Shown here in pieces: positions 25,601-35,550 of a stretch of 64,000 nucleotides of DNA. The translations under genes and the position numbers were made by a program. How positions within the stretch are numbered: the first letter of the stretch is position 1; each line of letters starts with the position of its first letter. Below the pieces are notes generated by a model. The model ran no database searches and had not been told where the DNA came from. It worked only from the letters and a program-made list of their open reading frames with translations. Source of the stretch: Deltaproteobacteria bacterium (GTDB lineage Bacteria > SAR324 > NAC60-12); assembly GCA_002685535.1 (NCBI GenBank), contig NYXK01000080.1, positions 1 to 64,000 of the forward strand, in the 5' to 3' direction.

Positions 25601-26221
25601 GAACTTAGCTAGATAAAAGCTTTGAAGCCTTAAAAAAGAAGCTAAATAAATCGCAAATCTTGCAACCAAAGAAATTGGCAACAATAACAAAGTTGTTAAA
25701 AGAAAAAAAGATGAAATAATAAAACTTTGGAAAAGTTATTAATAAAAAAGAAAGCCTCAACCTTATGTTTACTGAATTTGATTAACTCAAATCAAGGCGA
25801 AGTAAATAATTAACCTTACCTTACCCCACAAGAGGCTAAAATCGCAAGATCAACGATGCAAAACCTCAAACAACACGTCGCTGCAGAAGGAAAGCCTCAA
25901 AATTAATAAAAAAAGCATCAAAAAATGCAAAAGAATTGCGCTGTTGAAAGTTAAAAAGAAGAAAAAAAGAAGGTGTAATTAAAAAGTTAAAAGTTGCAAG
26001 TTGCAGAAGGAAAGTCTACTTATATATATAATTGCTAATAACGGGAATGCTAAACAAATAAATATTTGCTTTCAAAAGTAAGGTTATTCTGACTTGTCGA
26101 CTATCACCTAACATAATTGCATCCTTCACAACTACGCTATAACTTAGCTATTTAATTTTGTCGTTACAATCTGCGATTTTATAACTCAAAAACAAGTTAA
26201 TTATTTGAAAAAGGAAGCGCA
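22640..26221 (+). other. Unexplained 3.6-kb tail of Gypsy A between integrase and 3' LTR
   Basis: This AT-rich segment lies inside the element. Plus-strand Lys/Gln-rich helical fragments are visible around 23,100-23,240 (KRTGPIRQLAKYKDKAKL) and 25,050-25,330 (KHRKRLRVAQSLFSNTKAKY). No family can be assigned. It could be a nested older insertion or an extra ORF of the element. Copy D is cut off before this region, so no internal comparison is possible. Confidence 0.45.
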
Positions 26222-26520
26222 TATGGCAAGGCCACTTGATTTTAATAATTGAATGTCACGTTATTAAATGCAACTTTGCCAAACCTACTTCGATATAAAA
26301 GCCAACTTTCTTTCCATTCCTTTCAACACCACCTATCTTACAATTAATAATAATTTCTATCTAATACATTCTTTTTTCCACCTTTAAAATAACAAATCCC
26401 GCTATTCAAATTTATCTTATCTCTTGATTTAATCAAACCGTTCTTTTATATCAAATCTACCCTTATACCTTGAGTGCTCCCTCTCTTGTTGTGTGGTTGC
26501 TTGGGATTTGCCCCTCCACA
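26222..26520 (+). repeat. 3' LTR of Gypsy A
   Basis: This 299-bp copy starts TATGGCAAGGCCACTTGATT where the 5' LTR has TGTGGCAGGGCC, showing G-to-A changes. It ends CCTCCACA and is followed by ATAG, the right target duplication. Confidence 0.9.
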
Positions 26521-26928
26521 ATAGCAAATAAACTTGCTAGCACTTCTCATAACTTAGCTACTAAGAATATAAATGCATTTGTTCAAAATATAATTGGCAC
26601 AACCAACGCAAATCCTCATAATGACAAGCAAGAGCTTCACCAGACTTCGGACGAATAATTGCAAGTATTAGCTGCGCCCTCTACAATACGCATTAAATTC
26701 AAAATTGACGAGCGAGGCATTTGGAGAATTGTTCGAAGCCTTTTAATTAACATTTCTAATCCATCCAAAATAAAACGAGTAGCGAAGAAATATATGAAAA
26801 AGGGAATACAACCGTTTGACAATTTAAGCAACGTGCTAATCCCAAGAATATATTTTCAAGTAATTATTATCAACGAATCAAATACTATCTTCCTTATCCT
26901 TGAGAATAGCATTAAAATTAAAAACTAG
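26521..26928 (+). pseudogene. DUF3723-like gene relic, 3' part
   Basis: One frame stays open from the LTR edge except for a single TAA at about 26,656 (a plausible Gln codon). It encodes IRIKFKIDERGIWRIVRSLL, then NPSKIKRVAKKYMKKGIQPF and a final INESNTIFLILE, ending at a TAG near 26,926. This matches my memory of the C-terminal domain of fungal DUF3723 proteins. It is in the same orientation as the 5' part at 12,270-14,272. Removing element A and one ATAG copy rejoins the two halves. Confidence 0.7.
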
Positions 26929-27513
26929 CTTATGATGCCCACATCTAAAATAATACCTGAAAGGAAACTTTCTCTAGGGAATAAGTAAAATAAAGCTCAT
27001 CACTAGCGAAGGAAAAAAGAAGATTATATTATATTTCTTGATTCTTGTTGGTCATGCATTCGTCCAATTCCGATTAAATACTTCGAACAAAAATACTTGA
27101 ATTAAATAATTAAACCATCTACCATACATACTTGTGAAATAAACTATCGTAAGATATGTTATAGATTTAACCCTAATGATAATGAAAATTAACATTTGCA
27201 CCAAAAGTAAAAGCGCATACAATGATCTTCCATCTAGAAAAGACTCAAATGTAAAAAATAGGGAACCAATTGCATTATTTATCTCACAAAGAACAAATTT
27301 ACTCATTGCCTTGTCATGAAAATAAGCACATTCACTATAACACTTGTGAAAGCTAAGCCACATAAGCCAGGACGATTGGGATGCCAGCCCATAATGCTAG
27401 GTAGCACAATTGGGCTAACTCTAGATACGTGCCAGCCTAGTTGGGCCAGCACGGTTTTCGGGTTGGCACGTTGGGGCCATCCCTCACGGTGGGTTGGCCC
27501 CAATATGGGGTTA
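26929..27513. other. AT-rich to GC-balanced transition, no gene
   Basis: Base composition changes abruptly near 27,350: AT-rich sequence to the left, then GC-rich sequence with repeated TTGGG, GCCAGC and GGGCCA motifs. The open frames on both strands at 27,303-27,531 overlap each other and show no family motif. This is the left edge of the gene island. Confidence 0.6.
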
Positions 27514-27677
27514 TGTCACGAAACCACGTGATCACGTGTGCCACGGACCACCTTATGTAATCAGGAAGACCCCTTAAGGGTCTTCTCACGCATTCTCTTG
27601 TTTGAACTTCTTCGCGTTACGTCTTGTAAATAGAATCACTTATAATTATTCAATTGATTCCTCATATTACGTAACGC
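27514..27677 (+). repeat. Putative 5' LTR of Gypsy C
   Basis: The segment starts TGTCACGAAACC and ends near TTACGTAAC, resembling the TGT(C/T)ACG...CGTAACA termini of fungal Gypsy LTRs. It lies just upstream of the gag frame. It includes the perfect 14-bp palindrome CACGTGATCACGTG (27,525-27,538). No partner LTR is in the window, so the ends are inferred. Confidence 0.45.
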
Positions 27678-27746
27678 TAAAATAAACAATTACGACAAAG
27701 ATAATATACGACAATCAAGATCTAGAAACTTGAAAATACGACCACA

Positions 27747-29090
27747 ATGGCGGATTCGCGGAGACGGATCCTTACTGAAGAACTCACCGATAACGATAGT
27801 TACGAACTCAGCAATAAAAGAAACCCCGAGATCACGATCGAAGCGAAACACAATCACCTTGGAAAAGTCAATGAACTTAACTATGTTAGCGCCGATCACC
27901 CGCTTTTTTCTTCACCACGCTCTAGGATTCTCGATAATGCTAAAGCACTAAGGAATAAGACCTGACATCATAGCGAATTCTGGTGGGATGTGGTTTTCGC
28001 TATGCAAGAACGTGCTCAGCCCAATTGGGAACCACGAGAGAATGACGCACTTCGTTTAGAAGTAGCAAGATTAAAGAAAGAGATTAATGAAATGAAGAAA
28101 GAGATGGAACAGAAAAGTGACTTGGCTAGGAAGGTTGAGAAGCTTTAGAAAGAAAACGATCAGAACAAAGTCATCATTGCCTACCTCGAGTCAGAATAGC
28201 GGCGAAGCGTTTCGCCACCTGTACAAGTCGAATCAAACTAACGAATTTACGACGAACCTTCAAGATACCACGAATGAAGATGAACGACGCCTCGAGACTT
28301 GCCAGAGACTATAAGCCACTTGCACGATAATCCGAAGTTTCCAGACGCTTCAATGTTCTTTGGGGATCGAACTGTGTTCGAAAGCTGGAGAGACAAAGTC
28401 AATGATAAGTTGGATAATAGTCTTGCTTAGTACCCTACCAAAACTTAACGAATTGCTTACGTACGAAGTCAAACGGATGGGATTGCATATCAGCAGATAC
28501 GAGCTCAGTATCAGCCAGGACACCCTCGGCCGTTTTAGACGGCAGAAGATGTATTGACTACATTGGAGAAGATATATGAAAACAAGAACAAGCGAAATCG
28601 TGCAATAAATGAGCTCCGCACATTGAAGATGGCAAACAAGACCTTCGACGATTTTTACGCAACTTTTGCACGTTGCGCTGCGGAAATCAGATACTTGGAT
28701 GATTCATTAGTCCCTTTACTCGAAAACGCGATCTCTGATGAACTTACTTGTCAAGTCATTGGATTGACGAAGCTATTCGATTTCTACGATCTTGTTGATT
28801 TTTATCGGGAAATCGATTATCAGATGCGAGATTATAATAAGAGGATGTTATTTCGTACACGAGGACCCAGGGTAGGGATAACTTCAGAAAGGACACGCTA
28901 TTCACCATCAATACCAACTACAAGCTCAAGATCGGGTGGATACATACCTACAGCCAAAGAATAGATACTACTTACCTAGCATAGACGATGCTACAAGTGC
29001 AGTAAGCATGGACACCGGATTGGTGAATGCATCAATGTGCAGATGAAAGAGATGCCACAGCTTTTTGCTTGCGGATTGACCAAATTGAAC
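27747..29090 (+). pseudogene. Gag of Gypsy C, damaged
   Basis: The frame starts MADSRRRILTEELTDND (27,747) and runs on with stops. It includes LRLEVARLKKEINEMKKEME, a coiled-coil segment (about 28,050-28,110), and FPDASMFFGDR (about 28,340). A clean 136-codon stretch at 28,554-28,964 reads LRTLKMANKTFDDFYATFAR, typical of fungal Gypsy capsid-like Gag. A CCHC knuckle, CYKCSKHGHRIGEC, follows near 28,988-29,030. Internal stops (for example 28,146 and 28,197) occur where Gln or Glu would be expected. Confidence 0.75.
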
Positions 29091-29249
29091 TAGGCCACTT
29101 TTGACTCGGACGATGATAGCACAATCGTGGAGGGAAAAAAGAAGTCCTAAGTCAAAGTCGCGACCTGGGACCTGTTGAAGAAAAGATAGAGATGATGAGA
29201 GTTTCTACTTGCTTAATATAGCAGAAGAAATTATACGGTATACACCTTG

Positions 29250-30574
29250 TTTTGCCGTGTTTTGTAAATATAGGCAAATAGCAATTACAAACGATTGCCC
29301 TTGTAGATAATGAAGCCAATGGAATCGCTTTCATCAACCAGACCTTCGTGCGCAACAACAAGATTCCATTTCGTCGATTGCGTAAATCACGTTGACTTGA
29401 AGTGGTAGATGGACGTCAGTCAGCGGCTGGCCTCATAACAGACATGGTACTTCTGCCCGTGGAGTTTCGAGGATACCGGGAATCACTGCCTTGTTTTGTT
29501 ATCAAGCTCAGTCAAAATCCTATTGTTCTTGGAATCCCATGGCTGCAAATTCACGACGCAAATACCTCGTGGAGGAGAAACATGCTTACTTTTGACTCAG
29601 ACTACTGCTGTCGAGAATGTGGAGTGAAGCGTAGCATTGTAGTTCAAGGACTTCCTCGTAGGAATCAAGGCATACCGTCTTTGGATGTTTGCATGATTGG
29701 AGCTGCACCATTTGCCCGACTGACGGATAGAGCGAGAAAGACTCGTACCGGGTATAGAGTGTTTGCTGTTACGATGAAGGATATCGAAAAGGCTCTTGCA
29801 CCCAAGATAACAATCGACCCACGAGAGAAGCTTCCCCAGGAGTATCACGGATTTTTGGATGTGTTTTCCAAGAAAGAAGCAGACAAATTGCTACCACATC
29901 GTCTGTATGACCACAAGATACAACTCAAGGAAGGTACCGAGCCACCTTTCGAGCCTTTATACGATATATCCAAAGATAAGCTCCTAGTGTTGCGAGAGCA
30001 CTTGAAAGAGAACTTGGGAAAAGATTTCATACGATCCTCAACATCACCTGCTGCGTCTCCCGTCCTCTTTGTTCGAAAACCTGGGGGCGGATTGCGATTC
30101 TGCGTAGACTACCGAGCTCTCAATGCAATTACGGTCAAGAATCGATACCCGATTCCCCTGATTCGAGAAACACTCGACAGGCTCTGCCGAGCCAGATATT
30201 ACACGAAACTCGACATCATTTCAGCTTTTAACCGATTACGTATTGCCCAAGGAGAGGAATGGAAGACTGCATTTCGAACAAGATATGGCCTGTTTGAGTA
30301 CCTAGTGATGCCGTTTGGGCTTACCAACGGACTTGCTTCTTTCCAGCATTACATCAACGACGCCCTTCGGGACTACCTGGATATTTTCTGCACCGCTTAC
30401 CTCGATGATATTTTGATCTATAGTAACTCCTTGAGTGAACACCGACAGCACGTACGGCAGGTACTCCAACGCCTCAGCCAGCAGTATGACTTCACCCCTC
30501 CAACCACAGGCCTGTGCCTTTATCGGCGGCTCTTCACCTGGATTGTCTGTCAAGGTACATTGATGATCCCTTAA
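29250..30574 (+). pseudogene. Protease-RT of Gypsy C, 3'-truncated
   Basis: Upstream of the long ORF, 29,295-29,400 encodes a retropepsin-like ALVDNEANGIAFIN (usual form LVDSGA). The 390-codon ORF from 29,402 begins on a GTG, so its true start is upstream. It contains LGIPWLQIHDANTSW, then the RT motifs LRFCVDYRALN, RYPIPLI, YYTKLDIISAFNRLRI and FGLTN, and the catalytic CTAYLDDILIYSN (near 30,395-30,430). The RT palm is complete and YLDD is intact. After VRQVLQRL (about 30,480) the last 30 or so codons are not RT sequence, so the ORF ends in foreign DNA. Confidence 0.85.
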
Positions 30575-30965
30575 AGTCCATCGTTGATGCTAACTGGGCA
30601 GGATCTAGCAGCAGGTACAAGTGACGCAGCGTATGTACGCGATGTTCGCTTCATGTTTCACGTTTTACTCAAACTAATGATCAGGGCTGCACTCCGGGAA
30701 CTTGCACAAGGGAGAGAAGAACAATGCGAGATAGACCTTACCGCTGAACCAGTATGTCAATAAGGCGCACACCAATTACTCAATCTCAGGTCTGACCAAG
30801 CAATTAGGGCTCAGCATCACTGATCGGCGAAACCAATCATATTACACAGCTACGAGGTCCTACTTCTCCCTTGCCGCCTTTATCGCATGTTGACGGGTTC
30901 TAGTTGTGACAACCCAGTTCTACAGAACATTACGAGAGTCCTCGGACTGGTCAAATCCACAATAT

Positions 30966-31638
30966 ATGACTCTTGAGCTTCAAGTCCAGATTCTGAATTG
31001 GACAGTTGGTGAGTTTACTTGTTCCATTCATGACGCAAGGTACGTTCTCACACTCACTGAAGAGTATATGAAAGAGCAGGAGACAATCTTGAAAGCAAGG
31101 CAAGGTAAGTGTTATGACTTCACAGCCTTGACGAGAGCTTACTCAGTCTATCCAGAACATATCGATGTGCTCCGTACGGAGAATACGGCGCTTCATGGTT
31201 TGCGATACATTACGTTTTGTGATATCACATGGGCTAAAATTTCCTAGAAAAGGTCCGCAGATTTGAAAGAAACTGTGCGGGTGCGGCTAGCCATGTCTCG
31301 ACTCTCGAGGCCCATATCCGGACTCTACGTGGTAAGTCCACGTTCAACTGCATGGTAACATGTCCTCACTCCATATAGAGGAACGTAAATGGTTCCAGAG
31401 CTCCTTGGACCGAATCGAAATCTCCAATGAGGGGCTAAGAGCTGAAAATCAACGACTTCAGAGTGAGCTCAACGTTGCACGCGGCTTTTCCAAGGGGGTT
31501 ACCAAATCGGATATGGGGGCTCAGAGCAAGCGGGGTAGGGACGCTACCATCGAAGCAGCTGCTGGCGATGGAATCGATCCAGACACGGAAGATCGAGAAC
31601 GGAAGCGGGCCAGGATTGCTCCGGGTGATCAGGAGTAG
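30966..31638 (+). CDS. Four-exon coiled-coil protein of unknown function
   Basis: Four exons join in phase: 30,966-31,104, 31,156-31,197, 31,248-31,331 and 31,379-31,638. They give 174 residues. The introns are 51, 50 and 47 bp, with donors GTAAGT, GTTTGC and GTAAGT and AG acceptors; every junction restores a Glu codon. The product starts MTLELQVQILNW and is almost wholly heptad-like helix (EEYMKEQETILKARQ, EHIDVLRTENTALH, STLEAHIRTL, RIEISNEGLRAENQRLQSEL). It ends in a basic segment, RERKRARIAPGDQE. I do not recognise the family; a structural or DNA-associated role is only a guess. The start is uncertain: an upstream exon may exist, because sequence open in the same frame precedes the ATG. 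Confidence 0.6.
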
Positions 31639-32285
31639 TCAGGTCAGTCGCTTGGCAGATTTGAAATCCCAGTGGAATGCTAAGAAGGGAAGCAAGAGTT
31701 TCCGTGGCATCTTTATACGATGCACCTCCTTGGCGCCAGCCTCCGAGGAAGGTCCTTTACAGCCAGGCCATATAGCATTAATTTGATTAAAGTAAAGTTT
31801 TCTTGGTCTGATTAGTAACCCAAAAATGTGTGTCTCATAAAGACTATAGTCTCAGATCGGCAAATATGCTACTCCTCGCCTTTCAGCATATCGTAAGTAT
31901 TCTCGTGATCTAACATTCATCCACGTTACTGATATCCACAAGGTCTTGCTTTGGTCCTAGCATGCAGTATGTGTATCACATCACGCTGGACTTTGGGGGA
32001 GTCTAGGAGACGCAGGGGGAGGGGGAGGGGGCGGGATACGTCCCAGCCGAGCACAGCAATACAGCTCAGGATCCAGCGACAGGCTTTCTGCCTTCTTCCA
32101 GGTGAATCAGTCACGAGATCTCCCCATCTCTGCTGCGCTAACGGATCCGCTCGAGTATAAGAAGCCAGTGACTCCCTCCTCTGTTCCGTCTATATTTCTC
32201 TCTACCTCACTATTTTACGTTCCTCGCCAGATTTAAAGAACCCCTGAATATTCTCCTGTACCTACCGCCGTGGAGCCTCGCCACG
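31639..32285. promoter_or_regulatory. Intergenic region with purine-rich G-tract upstream of sirtuin
   Basis: No coding motif is visible. A run of GGGGGAGGGGGAGGGGGCGG lies at about 32,012-32,032, followed by pyrimidine-rich sequence typical of fungal promoters (CTCTCTACCTCAC near 32,200). It probably contains the sirtuin promoter and 5' UTR. Confidence 0.35.
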
Positions 32286-33271
32286 ATGAAAGCACATTCA
32301 GTCATAGCACATGCCTATAGAAACCAGGAGGCCAATGTTGATCCGGATCCTGTCTCGAAGTCCAAGAAAAGGAAGGTATCCCGACAGGATCGATCCCAAG
32401 GTAAGAGCTCCAGAAAGTGCATCGTCACGTCTCGCTTATGAGTAAACAGACCGACCAATCATAATCGATGGCTCTGATTCGCCAGCGCCAGAGCGAGAGC
32501 CTAAGCGAAGGCAATTCGGACAACAGCAAAGACGCATTCGAGTTCCAGTACCAGTGGACACAATCCGGGTGAGGGAGCTCTTGCGATCGAGCAGAAAGGT
32601 CGTTGTCATCAGTGGAGCAGGCATATCGGCCAGTGCAGGATGTAAGTAGAACCGGTGCACAACCTCCTCAGTGTTAACATGATCTAGTCCCTACTTTTCA
32701 GCAAATGCGGAAATGCAAACACTTCTCCTTCCACCGATCTCTCTATTCTTCGTCGGTCGAGGCGACCCAATTCCATTCCACGGTCTGTAGCATGTTTGCC
32801 CACACCCAGTCAGACTTGTGTCAGCCCACCCCATTCCACAATACAATGGCGACCTTGGCTCATGAACAAAAACTTACCCTCCACATCACACAAAACATAG
32901 ATTGTGTCGAACAGCAACTACCGGATTTGGAGGCCAAGACTGTTCGTCTCCATGGCCGAGTTGACCAGATGAGGTGCCAGAAGTGCAACTGGGTTGGTCC
33001 GTATCAACCTCGCCTTTTCCAAGGTGCTGATTTGCCGAGCTGTCCGACGTGTCTAGAAAAGTATTCGGCCCGTATATCGCAGGGCAAACGAATACCAAAT
33101 CCTGGGGAGCTCAGACCCGACGTGCTTTTGTATGACGACCCTCACCCTGACGACACGGGTATCTGGCGAACTATCCAGAGTGGTCTAAAGAAAGTCCCGG
33201 ACCTGGTACTCGTTCCAGGGCCCCCCTCGCCCTCGGCGTCGTCAAGTTGCGATACTGCGCTTCGCGGATAG
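32286..33271 (+). pseudogene. Sirtuin-like NAD-dependent deacetylase, C-terminally truncated
   Basis: Exons 32,286-32,400, 32,450-32,641 and 32,688-33,271 join in phase (introns of 49 and 46 bp, GTAAGA/GTAAGT donors), giving 296 codons. The N-terminus carries a basic nuclear-localisation-like KSKKRKVSRQDR (residues 25-36). The SIR2 core follows: VVVISGAGISASAG (89-102, NAD site), TQNIDC (170-175), catalytic His191 in RLHGRVD, and zinc cysteines at 199, 202, 221 and 224. Where sirtuins usually have PDFR there is PTFQ (104-107). After PDLVLVPG the expected GTS/GTK segment of the Rossmann fold is absent; the last 20 or so codons are antisense of the neighbouring IQ gene. It probably cannot fold normally. 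The family deacetylates histones or other proteins. Confidence 0.8.
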
Positions 33272-34086
33272 CTTCCACCCAGCGCGTACTCGGATCCAGA
33301 CTCAACCCATTCAACATCCTCCTTTCCCTATGTCCTCTGTAACTCCTTTGTATTAGGTTCGCGGCCTTTTCGCGCTCTTCGTGATTCAATTCTCCCGAGA
33401 GCCGCTGCATGATGACCTCTTCTTTGCGCTCTTGGATCTCTCCTATCCGCTGCACCATTTCTTGTGTTTGGACTTCTAAACTGTCGAGGTATTCTTGGTG
33501 GCTGCTTCGCGCGGAACTGCCTGTTGAAACGGAGATTTTCGAATCGCGTTTCTTACGGTGTGTGGAACTCGATCTCCTTCTCGCTCTGTGTACTTGCGAA
33601 GATTCTGTGTGTATTGTGTTGAATTTGGGGATATTTGCGTTGCCTTGATTGTTGTGGTTTTGCAGGAGCTTATCGGCTACCGCGGGGCAAGTCTGGGTGG
33701 TGGGATGGAGCGTCATAATGGATGTTCGTAAAACGCCGCCAAGGCAAGGATACTTCTGTACCGTAATCGACGAGCTGCAGATGCAGGCATGCACACGTTT
33801 CGTTGTGGCTGGCTGGCCGGCGGGGTAAATTCAAGGTCGATTCGGAGACGGACCTCACTTCTTCAATCCTGGATGAGCGAGAAGAAAACGAGGAAGCAAT
33901 GCAGTCAAAAGCTGAAATATCCTCGTCGTACGATCTTTCTGAAGGGATGTATTCGTAATATGCCGGGCTTAAAAGTAAGATCCGATCACAGTTCCAGAAA
34001 AGGCATATGTGTATGTCCGTTTGGCGTTGCTGACTTGCAGAGCTCTGTTTCGCTGGCTCGCTTTCTCTAAGTACAGTACGCGGCAA
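33220..34086 (-). pseudogene. IQ-motif (calmodulin-binding) protein gene, C-terminally truncated
   Basis: A minus-strand frame running below 33,730 encodes a coiled-coil segment, EVQTQEMVQRIGEIQERKE, and the IQ motif AANLIQRSYRGHRERR, followed by STRWVEAIREAQYRNLTTPR. An upstream exon (about 33,960-33,820) reads YIPSERSYDEDISAFD and IEEVRSVSESTLNL, an acidic/Ser-rich N-terminus. The start at 34,086 and the splice sites between the two parts are not settled; a frame change near 33,800 implies an intron. IQ motifs bind calmodulin. Homology stops near 33,224, where the sequence becomes antisense sirtuin, so the C-terminus is lost. I know fungal proteins of this layout only as uncharacterised. 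Confidence 0.6.
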
Positions 34087-35055
34087 AGGTGGCTGACAAT
34101 CGTACCATCATCAAGGACACCACCTCTCAGCTCAAAGTGCCGGTATCCATCCTCAAGTACTTTTGTTACAATTCAACTTTTTTCTATTTTTGCAAGGACC
34201 CAAGCTGTGCGAGGCTCAGCATGACGTGGAATTGCCCAGCGGTCTCTTGGACTTTCTCGGGGTTGCCTTGTCTTTGACTTGGAGACCCGCTGTACTATTT
34301 TGACTTCTGGATCTAATGGCACTGTCAGCGAGTTAGCAGCCGCTGTTAGTGACTGTTGACATAAGGCAAAGCTTGTCTCGAGGAAAACTGGGTCGGATGT
34401 AACTGTTCGGTACTGTTTTACGGCCCGGTACGAGTGCGAGTTTCTGAGTGCCGCAAGGAAGCCCTTCCCCGGGGCTGTGTGTTTTCACTTTACAGCTGGA
34501 CAGGGACGTCTCGTGGAGTTACTAGGTTTGCCAGTCTACAGATGCTTTTGATACGATGGTAATTTTGAGAAGTAATAAGTTTCCAGGCCTGAAATGCGTG
34601 TTATTAGACGCCGTATTGGGTCCGAGCATAGTACAGCAGACTCCAATTCGACTTTTCACGGACCAAAGGTAAGACAGCGACTTCATTTCTCACCAGCAGG
34701 CTCGACAGAGTCTCTTCCTCGCCAAAACAGGAATGAGACGGTAGAAACGGGCGACAAATATCAGCTGCCGTTCTCCAGATGTCAATGAATCCATGCCTTA
34801 CTAATTAGTGTTTTCAGGGCACTGGCACAGCAGGGAGCGAGGCTGGCGAAATTCGTCTCCGGTAAAGCAATATCGAAGACTCCTTTGGTACTGTCCACCT
34901 ATACCGACACACGTATTTATTAAGGAAACGTCTGATTTCGCAAATGATTATATTCACCCTCAACAGAACCGTCACATATGAGCTCCAATTGATTCTCTCT
35001 AGACCCTAAGATCGCAACCAATCGAAATATTTTTATTCGCTCAAGATCTATTTAC
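34087..35055. other. Intergenic, no gene recognised
   Basis: Short frames only (longest about 70 codons) with no family motif. The base composition is like that of the island genes. It lies between the start of the IQ gene and the 3' end of the KP4-fusion gene. Confidence 0.5.
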
Positions 35056-35550
35056 TTAGGATTCCTCACTTGCCAATGCCACCCCTAGGCCGGTCGAAGC
35101 GCAGCTCGAGACATAATTAACAGTAAACAGACATCCATTCTTTTGATGGTAGGAGCCACATCTTGAGCATCCGCCAAGCTTTCGAAGGTCTTGATAAGTG
35201 TTCCACATATCGTTACCACTCATTGAGCAACTGTCTCCCTGCAGAAATACGCCGCAGAAGCGAGTTCCGTCACCGTGGCAGCCTCCGTCCGGCATATCAC
35301 CGCTGGCAGGGAAGAGTGTTAGCATTGATCCTGTGCGTATGGCAGGAACGTGGAAGAGACATAGGGGAAAGAAGATAGGATAGGAGAAGGAAGTGATTTG
35401 ACTTACGTTGTTCCGTAGGTGAGGTCGTCTGTCCGAATCAAATTGTTGACAGCAATGTCACACCACTTAAGCATGTCTGGAGTAGTACATAGACTCGAGC
35501 CCTTGCAGTCGTAAGCTGGATTGTCGTCGCACGGTTTGCCATCACACTTG
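35056..35550 (-). other. KP4-like killer toxin domain at the C-terminus of the fusion gene
   Basis: Across the last intron (35,406-35,303) the sequence reads DCKGSSLC, then WCDIAVNNLI, YGTTGD, FCGVFLQGDSC, GCSRCGS and FTVNYVSSC. These line up with the cysteine-rich framework of the Ustilago virus KP4 toxin (NCRGSSQC, GCRVCGSDP, LTVNYVNSC) and fungal KP4-like proteins. KP4 blocks calcium channels in sensitive fungi. The motif order and cysteine spacing are seen directly; toxin activity is inferred. Confidence 0.8.

Larger units (their letters stand above)
14273..26520 (+). mobile_element. Gypsy LTR retrotransposon A (12.2 kb), RIP-decayed
   Basis: Two 299-bp LTRs (14,273-14,571 and 26,222-26,520) enclose about 11.6 kb. 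The 4-bp sequence ATAG lies directly outside both ends, as a target duplication. Plus-strand coding remains follow Gypsy order: long Gag (about 15,535-18,470), retropepsin (18,511-18,852), RT (19,768-20,215), RNase H (20,600-21,050) and integrase (21,530-22,300 and beyond). A further 3.6 kb before the 3' LTR is unexplained. The element interrupts the DUF3723 relic. Its 5' 5.6 kb is colinear with element D at 58,404-64,000. Stops are pervasive and consistent with C-to-T/G-to-A mutation. Confidence 0.9.
27514..30480 (+). mobile_element. Gypsy LTR retrotransposon C, 3'-truncated
   Basis: The copy is far less mutated than A, B and D: long frames survive and base composition is near that of the genes. 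It runs from a putative LTR through Gag, protease and the first part of reverse transcriptase. Homology then stops near 30,480, just after the RT segment LSEHRQHVRQVLQRL. RNase H, integrase and 3' LTR are missing, and the following sequence is unrelated. Stops and frame changes in gag show it is not functional. Confidence 0.8.

Noticed and set aside
27303-27531. Overlapping ORFs on both strands at the island edge
   Set aside because: Both strands are open merely because of GC-rich repetitive TTGGG/GCCAGC motifs; no family resemblance.
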